From assembly GCA_035542155.1 (NCBI GenBank), contig DATKLX010000125.1, forward strand, positions 1 to 16,829: a stretch of 16,829 bases of DNA, given 5' to 3'. Shown in pieces: positions 1-8,960 of this stretch. The first letter of the stretch is position 1. Each line of letters opens with the position of its first letter. The DNA comes from DATKLX01 sp035542155 (GTDB lineage Bacteria > Chloroflexota > Anaerolineae > Anaerolineales > Anaerolineaceae). A program made the position numbers and the translations under genes. The notes beneath the pieces were generated by a model, which worked only from the letters and a program-made list of their open reading frames with translations, made no database searches and was not told the DNA's origin.

Positions 1-103
1 ATCCCCAGGTTAAAAAAACCTTAAATTCTTATCAATTAATACAAAATACAATTCATTATAGCATGGCCGAAACCTTAATCAAGTTAACGCAAACCGCATC
101 ACC

Positions 104-132
104 TTTCTCTATCGCGGATCATTCGTTATAAT
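104..132 (+). promoter_or_regulatory. Candidate promoter (-10 box) of the lipM-like gene
   Basis: A perfect TATAAT lies at 127-132, about 84 nt before the preferred start codon at 216. No good -35 box is visible 16-18 nt upstream (the hexamer at 104-109 is TTTCTC), so this rests on the -10 box alone. The rest of 1-180 is AT-rich and non-coding, with only a weak 5-bp inverted repeat around an A-tract at 7-21, and nothing else I can name. Confidence 0.45.
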
Positions 133-215
133 CCTTTTTGAATACAAGACCCTGAGAGTTTTGGACCCTTAAGGTCTGATTGAATGGCGAATTTTCTACC
201 CAAGGAGAACCTGCC

Positions 216-1046
216 TTGCAACTGGACCCTGCTACCTGGAGGCTGTTGGTGATGAAACCTGCCTCCGGGGCCTGGAATATGGCGGTGGATGAAGCCATCC
301 TCAACGCGGTTGGAAAGGGATCGGTCCCCCCGACCTTGAGGTTGTATGCCTGGAACCCACCCTGCCTCTCCCTGGGATTCGCCCAGCCGGTCTCAGAAGT
401 AGACCTGGCCGTGCTGGAAGAAAAGGATTGGGAGCTGGTGCGCCGCCCAACCGGGGGGCGGGCCATCCTGCACACAGACGAGCTGACCTACTCGGTCATC
501 GGTCCGGGACAGGAGCCACGCCTGGCGGGCAGCGTTCTCGAAAGCTACCGCCGTCTGGCTCAGGGCCTGCTGGCTGCATTGTCCTGCCTGGGCCTTCAGG
601 CGTCTGCCGAAGATCGCTATACCCTTCCGGTCGGGACTGATCCGGCAGGCCCGGTGTGCTTTGAAGTACCCTCCAATTACGAGATCACTGTCCGTGGGAA
701 AAAGCTGATCGGCAGCGCCCAGGCTCGCCGCAGAGATGGGGTTCTGCAGCACGGTTCGCTGCCTCTCACCGGCGATCTAACGCGCATCACGCAGGCGCTG
801 GTTTTTCCGGATGAGGAGGCCCGTGAGGAAGCAGCCCGGCGCTTACTCGCCCGGGCAGCGACGGTCGAGACGGTCCTCGCCAGGCAGGTGAGTTGGGAAG
901 AAGCTGCGGAATCGTTTGCGGCAGGCTTCTCAAAGGCGCTGAATCTGCGCCTGGAGAGTAGCGAGCTCACCCCCGGCGAGCAGGAGCGCGCGTTGGAGCT
1001 CCTCCACCGGAAATACAGAAGCAAAGAATGGACAGAGAAGGTATAA
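216..1046 (+). CDS. lipM: LipM-like octanoyl-[GcvH]:protein N-octanoyltransferase (lipoate-protein ligase A family)
   Basis: A cytoplasmic enzyme of the BPL/LplA fold that would move an octanoyl group from octanoyl-ACP to a lipoyl-domain lysine for de novo lipoylation. The N-terminal part has the family NMAVDEA segment, followed by RRPTGGRAI at the acyl-binding loop. Further on, CFEVPSNYE is followed by GKKLIGSAQ and LQHGSL. The cysteine (codon 657-659, residue 148 of this form) sits where Bacillus subtilis LipM has its acyl-accepting Cys150, and the 276-residue length also matches LipM (about 278). These points favour a transferase over an ATP-dependent LplA ligase, which lacks that cysteine. 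I chose TTG at 216 because AAGGAG (202-207) lies 8 nt upstream and the protein then begins just before the conserved WRLL. An in-frame TTG at 180 would add 12 residues without a better ribosome site. It converges on the DUF4230 gene with 48 nt between them. Confidence 0.85.
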   Translation: MQLDPATWRLLVMKPASGAWNMAVDEAILNAVGKGSVPPTLRLYAWNPPCLSLGFAQPVSEVDLAVLEEKDWELVRRPTGGRAILHTDELTYSVIGPGQEPRLAGSVLESYRRLAQGLLAALSCLGLQASAEDRYTLPVGTDPAGPVCFEVPSNYEITVRGKKLIGSAQARRRDGVLQHGSLPLTGDLTRITQALVFPDEEAREEAARRLLARAATVETVLARQVSWEEAAESFAAGFSKALNLRLESSELTPGEQERALELLHRKYRSKEWTEKV

Positions 1047-1094
1047 TGGTCCCTGCGTTTGTGGTGATACCGGTCGAAACGGGAAATGGGATTC

Positions 1095-1814
1095 TTACGG
1101 GGTGGGAGTCGAGGTGAGCAGCGGCGGGGCTTGCCCTGGAACCGGGGTGCCAGTCCGAAAAACGACGCGCTCATATCCCAGGGCCCTCAAGAATTGGGTG
1201 AGATAGTTTTCAGCATTCTGCTGCGCCTGGTTAAGGAGCCCATCCTCCATAGCCGTCTTCAGGATTTCCGTCTCCGCGGCGCGGCGCGCAGTGGTCTCCA
1301 GGTTGGTATCACCATGGGTTAAAACACCGGTTTGGCGATCGTATACATAGGATTTCGAGTTGTCCAGGGTTGAGACGAACACTTCGGCCGGCGGCAACGT
1401 CATAGCCAGTACCCCATCCTGGATGGAGATATCCTCCGTGCGGATTTTCCCCATGTCTACCCCGGCGATCACCGTGCCGTGGGCCACAAACAGCAGCCGG
1501 TCGCCAAACAGAGCTCCGAAAAGACCCTGGTCGGTTTCGGCGGTGATCACTTTTTCAACTGTAAACTGAATGGTTTCCAGGCGGGCCAGGGGGCGAACCT
1601 CCTGGACGACGGTGATCGGATCCGGGATGACCGTCGGAGATGGATGTAAAAATTCAGCGACCTGGGTGCGCAGGCTGTCGCTGCCCTGAGAGATGGGCGT
1701 CAAAGCAGAATTGGTCGTTTCGCGGATCACCTGGATAATTCCCCAGGCTCCCAGGCCAAGGATCACGAGGATCCCGACCACAAGTATCCATGCTCGGGCT
1801 TCATTTGAACGCAT
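1095..1814 (-). CDS. Membrane-anchored DUF4230-domain protein
   Basis: A 239-residue protein of unknown function. Residues 9-30 form one hydrophobic helix after a short polar N-terminus, so it is probably anchored with most of the chain outside the membrane. Residues about 65-215 resemble DUF4230. This region has a Leu-x-Thr-like entry, the segment GTVIAGVDMGKI at 113-124, TLPPAEVF at 139-146, and a following Asp-x-x-x-Ser-x-x-x-Tyr-Asp run at 151-159. The C-terminus is predicted helical and then ends in a Thr/Pro-rich tail (TSTPTP), a style common in Chloroflexota exported proteins. It is transcribed divergently from the PhnD-like gene with a 60-nt shared spacer. No ribosome-binding site precedes the ATG, which lies almost at the predicted transcription start. 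The family assignment is fairly sure; the role is unknown. Confidence 0.75.
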   Translation of the reverse strand: MRSNEARAWILVVGILVILGLGAWGIIQVIRETTNSALTPISQGSDSLRTQVAEFLHPSPTVIPDPITVVQEVRPLARLETIQFTVEKVITAETDQGLFGALFGDRLLFVAHGTVIAGVDMGKIRTEDISIQDGVLAMTLPPAEVFVSTLDNSKSYVYDRQTGVLTHGDTNLETTARRAAETEILKTAMEDGLLNQAQQNAENYLTQFLRALGYERVVFRTGTPVPGQAPPLLTSTPTP

Positions 1815-1834
1815 AATGGCATTATACCATTATA
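1814..1834 (-). promoter_or_regulatory. Extended -10 promoter of the DUF4230 gene within a divergent inverted repeat
   Basis: On the - strand, TGGTATAAT (positions 1829 to 1821) is a perfect extended -10 box. Its last base is only 7 nt from the ATG at 1814, so the transcript would be leaderless or nearly so. A second TATAAT overlaps it at 1834-1829. The arms ATAATGG (1813-1819) and CCATTAT (1827-1833) form a 7-7-7 inverted repeat that could be an operator. No -35 box or Shine-Dalgarno is evident. Confidence 0.5.
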
Positions 1835-1874
1835 AAGAGAAGACTATACGCAGAAACGGGCCTGTACCTTTGCT

Positions 1875-2942
1875 ATGATCGAACGCTTTCTTATCCCTCT
1901 CCCTTCTCTCCTTTCCCGCCTGATCTGGTCAGGCCTGCTGGTCATCGCCCTGGTCGGCTGCCAGCAAAAACCGGTACAAACGCCCTCGGCCACTCCTCCG
2001 CTCCCTACGATCACCCCTCTTCCCGCGATTGGTACATCTACCCCCACCCCCTACCCCCTGGGATCGAGCCAGAATCCCTTGATCCTGGGCGTGGTCGCCG
2101 AAGGGAATGCCGCCGACGTCAGCTCGAACGCGGAAACCCTGGCCGCCTATCTCTCCAACAAAACCGGGATTACCATCCAAAGCCAGATTTCCGACAATTA
2201 TGATCAGCTCGTCCGCGGAATAGACCAGCGCAACGTCCACCTTGCCTGGCTTCCCCCGCTCACTTATATCATCGCCCGCCGCCTGGGGATCGTTGAGATC
2301 GGGCTGATGACCAATCATTTTGGCGTGTACAGCTATTCCTTCCAATTCATGGCCAACGCCAGTAGCGGGCTGACCTCGTATTATGATCCCAACACGAACA
2401 AAAACACGGCCGGCCCAGAAACCGCTCTCACCCAACTTCAGGGGAAGCGGCCCTGCTGGGTGAATCCGCAATCCATCGCGGGTTACATCGCTCCATACGG
2501 CCTACTCAACCAGATTGGCCTGACGCTGGAGGATGGTGTTGTCGTGCAGAGTTACAGCGCCGCAGTCCGCGCCCTGTATATTCAGGGAATATGCGATGTT
2601 GCGGCAGTATACGGCAGCTTTGGCGACCCGCGCACCGCTTCCGCGGTCCAGAAGGATTTACCCGATGCGATGAGCCGGGTGGTCATCCTCTGGCAGAGCG
2701 ATCCAATCATCCCGAATCTCGGTCTGTCATTTTCCAGCGAGCTTTCCACCGCTGATCGACAGGAAATCATCGATGCGCTCCAGGAGTACGTCAAAACCGA
2801 CGAAGGCAAAGCGGTCCTCAGCGCTGCCAATAACCAGTATGACATACAGGATTTGCGAATCGTCGACGACAGTTTTTACGACGGCCTGCGCGACCTGACA
2901 GAAAGCGCCGGCGTGCAGTTGTATACCCTGATAGGAAAGTAA
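1875..2942 (+). CDS. PhnD-like phosphate/phosphonate ABC transporter substrate-binding lipoprotein (orphan)
   Basis: A 355-residue exported lipoprotein. The signal peptide has Arg4 and Arg15, a hydrophobic core at 16-27 and the lipobox LVGC, placing the lipidated cysteine at residue 29. A Thr/Pro-rich linker (about 33-62) leads into a type-2 periplasmic-binding fold of the PhnD family (Phosphonate-bd). This has AAYLSNKTGI near the start, NVHLAWLPPLTYI in the first lobe and PCWVNPQSIAGYIAPYG in the second. It also has SYSAAVRALYIQGICDVAAVYG, the typical hinge region where a ligand is enclosed. PhnD relatives bind phosphonates, phosphite or other oxyanions, but the ligand cannot be read from sequence. 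No permease or ATPase gene lies nearby. The next gene starts 34 nt downstream and may be co-transcribed. The start is forced, since no other ATG, GTG or TTG precedes the lipobox. No Shine-Dalgarno is visible. Confidence 0.82.
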   Translation: MIERFLIPLPSLLSRLIWSGLLVIALVGCQQKPVQTPSATPPLPTITPLPAIGTSTPTPYPLGSSQNPLILGVVAEGNAADVSSNAETLAAYLSNKTGITIQSQISDNYDQLVRGIDQRNVHLAWLPPLTYIIARRLGIVEIGLMTNHFGVYSYSFQFMANASSGLTSYYDPNTNKNTAGPETALTQLQGKRPCWVNPQSIAGYIAPYGLLNQIGLTLEDGVVVQSYSAAVRALYIQGICDVAAVYGSFGDPRTASAVQKDLPDAMSRVVILWQSDPIIPNLGLSFSSELSTADRQEIIDALQEYVKTDEGKAVLSAANNQYDIQDLRIVDDSFYDGLRDLTESAGVQLYTLIGK

Positions 2943-2976
2943 GCCAATCTACCTGATCAATGCGAAGTAAACCAAC

Positions 2977-3666
2977 GTGCTCCGAAAATTAATGACCATG
3001 CTGTTGAGAGTCCTAATCTGGATCGTCGCGATTGGACTGGTGGGCCTGGTGTTGTCCCAATTGGCGGTGTTGGCCTACAGCCGCACGCGGATCGTTCCTC
3101 CCGGCGATGTGCCCGCAGGCAAGTACCGCGCGGCGGTCGTTTTTGGCGCCGGCCTTTCTCGCGACGGCAGCCCCTCCCAGATTTTGCGCGACCGCGTCCA
3201 GACTGCGGCGGATCTCTATTTCGCCGGGAAAGTGGAAAAACTGCTGATGAGCGGCGATAATCGCTTCCTTGATTATAATGAGCCAGGATCCATGCAAGCC
3301 TACGCCATCCGCCTGGGCATCCCTGAGGAGGATATCGTCCTCGATTATGCTGGCCGGCGAACCTACGATACCTGCTACCGCGCCCGCGCGATCTTTGGTC
3401 TGAAGGAGGCGATCCTGGTCACCCAGGATTTCCATCTTTCTCGCGCCGTCTTCCTATGCAATACCCTCGGGCTCCCCGCGATCGGCGTGCCCGCGGATCA
3501 GCGCAGCTACAACTGGATCTGGGCGGCGCGCGAGATCCCTGCCCGGTCGATCGCGATCTGGGAGGTCTTCTTCGCTCACCCGCTTCCCGTCCTGGGCAAT
3601 CCCGAGCCGATTTTTCCGAACGAGCTTGGAAAAATCTTTACCACAGAGCCCACGGAGAAAAACTGA
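2977..3666 (+). CDS. SanA/YdcF-like DUF218 membrane protein
   Basis: A 229-residue protein with one N-terminal membrane helix (about 8-34) followed by a DUF218 Rossmann-like domain. Recognisable family segments are AAVVFGAGL (52-60), RDRVQTAADLYFAGK (71-85), MSGDN (91-95), a GxPEEDI turn (114-120), TYDTCYRA (129-136) and TQDFHLSRA (149-157). SanA and related DUF218 proteins act in envelope barrier function and in handling lipid-linked carriers in other bacteria; the exact reaction here is not known. The GTG at 2977 is used. In-frame ATGs at 2992 and 2998 are equally possible, as no convincing ribosome site distinguishes them. It follows the PhnD-like gene by 34 nt. The last nine residues (FTTEPTEKN) are encoded by an intergenic-type repeat, suggesting the original C-terminus was replaced or extended. 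Confidence 0.78.
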   Translation: MLRKLMTMLLRVLIWIVAIGLVGLVLSQLAVLAYSRTRIVPPGDVPAGKYRAAVVFGAGLSRDGSPSQILRDRVQTAADLYFAGKVEKLLMSGDNRFLDYNEPGSMQAYAIRLGIPEEDIVLDYAGRRTYDTCYRARAIFGLKEAILVTQDFHLSRAVFLCNTLGLPAIGVPADQRSYNWIWAAREIPARSIAIWEVFFAHPLPVLGNPEPIFPNELGKIFTTEPTEKN

Positions 3667-3685
3667 ACCACAAAGACACGAAGAG
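3640..3685. repeat. Dispersed CCACAGAG / CCACAAAGACACGAAG-type repeat
   Basis: ACCACAGAGCCCACGGAG (from 3640) is followed after a few bases by AACCACAAAGACACGAAG (3666-3683), giving two similar Ac-rich units in tandem. From memory, such units recur in intergenic regions of many bacteria and yield spurious peptides of the LCGLCG type on the opposite strand, which is seen here. The first unit overlaps the last codons of the DUF218 gene. No terminal repeats or transposase are visible, so it is not called a mobile element. Confidence 0.5.
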
Positions 3686-3693
3686 CTGTTCTC

Positions 3694-3727
3694 CCTGTGC
3701 CGGACAGGCCGTTCTTTTCCTTCTTTA
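3694..3727 (+). terminator. Weak candidate terminator after the DUF218 gene
   Basis: CCTGT (3694-3698) and ACAGG (3704-3708) can pair across a 5-nt loop, followed by a pyrimidine-rich run with broken T-tracts. The stem is short, so this is tentative. Confidence 0.25.
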
Positions 3728-3803
3728 CTGACGAATTTCGTATCACGGTTCTCGCTGCTCGTTTTTGTTAACTGGAACAGAATTTGCATCTTATGGAGGT
3801 AAA

Positions 3804-4373
3804 ATGGACCGCCCACAGGCGCTTTCAATCGTACAGGATTTCGTTAAGAATCAGAATCTGATCAACCACATGCTCTCGGTCGAAGCCGCCATGCGCTTTT
3901 ATGCCGAGAAATATGGTGAAGATGTTGAAACCTGGGGTCTGACCGGTTTGCTCCACGACTTCGATTGGGAAATCCATCCCACGATCCCAGACCATCCTGT
4001 GCTTGGCGCGCCGATGCTTCGCGAGCGCGGCGTCCCCGAGCTGATTGTCCGGGCAGTGTTAAGCCACGCGGATTTTACCGGCGTTCCCCGCGAAACCCGG
4101 ATGGAAAAGGCGCTCTACGCCTGTGACGAGATTACCGGCCTGATCACTGCCGTCGCCTTGGTCCGCCCCTCCCGGTCGCTGTACGATCTGACCTCCTCTT
4201 CGGTGAAGAAAAAGTGGAAAGACCGGGCCTTCGCCGCTGGAGCCAACCGTGAGGAGATTGCCCAGGCAACCGAGCAATTCGACCTGGAGCTGTGGGAGCA
4301 CGTCGACAATGTGATCCTGGCTATGCGCCAGATTGCCCCCGAGTTGGGCCTGGGGGGAAATCTTACCTCATAA
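3804..4373 (+). CDS. HD-domain phosphohydrolase (HDIG type)
   Basis: A 189-residue soluble protein built around one HD domain, the metal-dependent phosphohydrolase fold. Likely metal ligands are His22 (NLINHML), the His51-Asp52 pair (LLHDFDW), His88 (LSHADF) and Asp108 (YACDEITGL). The order and spacing fit stand-alone HDIG proteins that are often annotated only as predicted hydrolases. The substrate is not apparent. The ATG at 3804 is preferred because GGAGGT (3795-3800) lies directly before it, though the spacing is short. A TTG at 3765 would add 13 residues lacking family similarity. It stands 137 nt after the DUF218 gene and 83 nt before the TIM-barrel gene, so it may have its own transcript. 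I see no partner gene that would reveal the substrate. Confidence 0.8.
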   Translation: MDRPQALSIVQDFVKNQNLINHMLSVEAAMRFYAEKYGEDVETWGLTGLLHDFDWEIHPTIPDHPVLGAPMLRERGVPELIVRAVLSHADFTGVPRETRMEKALYACDEITGLITAVALVRPSRSLYDLTSSSVKKKWKDRAFAAGANREEIAQATEQFDLELWEHVDNVILAMRQIAPELGLGGNLTS

Positions 4374-4456
4374 CATCTTCCCCTGGGGCCCACCGGGTCG
4401 CAGGAAAGAACTTATTCATACCCGAAAAAGATCCTTATCGTAAAGAGGAATGATCA

Positions 4457-5557
4457 ATGCAGCTCCAGGGAAAAGGGTTTTTTATTTGGAAGATCGTAGA
4501 TTGCGAGGGGGGGAACCCGGCCGCCATCGCCGATCAGGCCGCTCAGTCGAAATTTACGCACGTGCTGATCAAGATCGCCGATGGGGTCAATAACGCCAAC
4601 GTTGACGCCGGCACCAGCTTTGACCGCGTCCCCGGCGTGGTCCAGGCGCTGCGCCAGAAGGGCATCTCACCCTGGGGCTGGCACTACGTATACGGAAACA
4701 ATCCCCAGGGTGAGGCTGCGAAGGCCATCCAGCGCTTGCAGGCCACCGGCCTGGATGGGTACGTGATCGACGCGGAGGTCGAGTACACCCAATCCGGGAA
4801 GGCCGCCGCCGCACGGTCGTTTATGGCGGCCATGCGCAGCGCCTACCCCAACCTGCCCATGGCCCTCAGCTCGTACCGCTACCCTTCCTACCACCCCCAG
4901 CTTCCCTGGCAGGATTTCCTCAACGAGTGCGATTACAACATGCCCCAGGTCTACTGGGAGCAAGCGCACAATCCTGCAGTCCAGCTCAACCGCACCGTGC
5001 AGGAATTCCAGGCGCTGACCCCCTTCCGCCCGGTCATCCCCACCGGACCTACCTATAAGGTCAGCGGCTGGCAGCCGACCAACAGTGATATCACCGAATT
5101 TCTCAATCTGGCGCTCAGCCTGAACTTGAGTGGAGTGAACTTTTTCAGTTGGGACGAATGCCGGCGAGATCTCCCTGGCCTGTGGACGACGATCCACGAT
5201 TATGGCTACGCAATCGCCAGCCAGCCCAAGGATCTCCCCCAACAGTTGATCGATGCCCTGAATACGCGCAATCCAGGCATGGTAGCCGGATTGTACAATT
5301 CAAACGCCGTCCACGTCACCGCCGCCCGCACGATCCAGGGAGCCGAGGCGCTCAAAGCATGGTACGCCAGCCTGTTTGGCCAGGTTTTGCCCAATGCCAC
5401 GTTTACTCTCAAAGGCTCCTCCGCCAACGGGTCGATTCGCACCCTGGTTTGGGAGGCCACCTCGAATGCCGGGCGCGTCCTCGACGGCAGCGATACCCTG
5501 GGCGTGGTGGAAAATAAGATCAGCTATCACTACTCGTTTTTCACGATCACAAAATGA
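4457..5557 (+). CDS. TIM-barrel (glycoside-hydrolase-like) protein with C-terminal SnoaL/NTF2-like domain
   Basis: A 366-residue protein of two parts. Residues about 1-250 look like an (alpha/beta)8 barrel related to the GH25-like or DUF4015-like glycosidase superfamily. Strand-like segments occur at FFIWKI, THVLIKIADG, PWGWHYVYG, GYVIDAEVEY, MALSSYRYP, YNMPQVYWEQ and GVNFFSWDE. The DAE at 105-107 lies at the end of a strand, where such barrels carry catalytic acids. Residues about 258-366 resemble the SnoaL/DUF4440 NTF2-like fold, with PQQLIDALNTRNPGMVAGLY and then VHVTAARTIQGAEALKAWYASL. This second domain may bind a small ligand or dimerise. No signal peptide or membrane helix is visible, so if it acts on cell wall the export route is unclear. 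AGAGGA (4444-4449) lies 7 nt before the ATG. It ends just before a strong hairpin terminator. The substrate is unknown. Confidence 0.65.
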   Translation: MQLQGKGFFIWKIVDCEGGNPAAIADQAAQSKFTHVLIKIADGVNNANVDAGTSFDRVPGVVQALRQKGISPWGWHYVYGNNPQGEAAKAIQRLQATGLDGYVIDAEVEYTQSGKAAAARSFMAAMRSAYPNLPMALSSYRYPSYHPQLPWQDFLNECDYNMPQVYWEQAHNPAVQLNRTVQEFQALTPFRPVIPTGPTYKVSGWQPTNSDITEFLNLALSLNLSGVNFFSWDECRRDLPGLWTTIHDYGYAIASQPKDLPQQLIDALNTRNPGMVAGLYNSNAVHVTAARTIQGAEALKAWYASLFGQVLPNATFTLKGSSANGSIRTLVWEATSNAGRVLDGSDTLGVVENKISYHYSFFTITK

Positions 5558-5579
5558 ACGGCCAGGGATATTTCTAAGC

Positions 5580-5616
5580 ACAACCGCCTCCCATTCAGAG
5601 AGGCGGTTGTTTGATC

Positions 5617-5625
<9 letters not shown>
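5580..5625 (+). terminator. Intrinsic terminator between convergent genes
   Basis: An 11-bp perfect stem (5580-5590 with 5600-5610, arms ACAACCGCCTC and GAGGCGGTTGT) encloses a 9-nt loop. On the + strand it is followed by TTT and, 7 nt later, by a T5 run. It ends 6 nt before the stop codon of gyrA on the other strand, so it may also help stop gyrA transcription, although the - strand side lacks a T-tract. Confidence 0.8.
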
Positions 5626-8655
<3,030 letters not shown>

Positions 8656-8742
8656 GAATAGGACTCCACGATTCTAGGATAGGTTTAGAAACAACGGTTT
8701 TGTATGTGCACTCAACTGGAGATCGATGATTACCCCAGGGCA

Positions 8743-8771
8743 ATCTTACGGGGAAAACAGGGCCGTGTCAA
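8743..8771 (-). promoter_or_regulatory. Sigma70-type promoter of gyrA
   Basis: On the - strand, a perfect TTGACA (8771-8766) is followed after exactly 17 nt by TAAGAT (8748-8743). Transcription would start near 8736, giving a leader of about 80 nt. It lies between the aspS terminators and gyrA, so gyrA is an independent unit. The rest of the 305-nt gap 8656-8960 holds the leader, two terminator hairpins and an AT-rich stretch at about 8781-8820 with nothing else recognisable. Confidence 0.75.
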
Positions 8772-8842
8772 TCCCCATACAAAATAGAACACTCATTCTA
8801 ATATTATCACAATCCCGAATTTGGAACAAGCTAAAGTCTCAG

Positions 8843-8869
8843 AAAAAGCCCTTGGTTAGAGCACCAAGG
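8843..8869 (-). terminator. Second (distal) intrinsic terminator after aspS
   Basis: Read on the - strand, CCTTGG (8869-8864) pairs with CCAAGG (8855-8850) across an 8-nt loop, then GC and a T5 run (8847-8843). It lies between aspS and the gyrA promoter. Confidence 0.6.
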
Positions 8870-8897
8870 ACAGGCGATGACATGTACGTATAGGCGT

Positions 8898-8926
8898 AAG
8901 AAAGGCGGCCCAGGCATGGCCTGGGC
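8898..8926 (-). terminator. First intrinsic terminator after aspS
   Basis: An 8-bp GC-rich stem (GCCCAGGC at 8926-8919 with GCCTGGGC at 8915-8908) has a 3-nt loop. On the - strand it is followed by CGCCTTTCTT, an imperfect T-tract. It begins 34 nt past the aspS stop codon. Confidence 0.55.
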
Positions 8927-8960
8927 GCGCGTCTTGGAAAGCCGGTGCTCAGTACAAGCA

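Noticed and set aside
1047..1094. Possible terminator between the lipM-like gene and the DUF4230 gene
   Set aside because: Only a 3-4 bp stem around CCG...CGG can be drawn, with no T-tract on either strand.
1871..1879. TGCTATGAT as an extended -10 promoter for the PhnD-like gene
   Set aside because: It overlaps the only usable start codon, so transcription from it would begin inside the gene and leave no start before the signal peptide.
3454..3828. 124-codon open frame on the - strand with an LCG-rich peptide
   Set aside because: The cysteine-rich stretch arises from reading the CCACAGAG-type repeat backwards; the remainder is antisense to the DUF218 gene.
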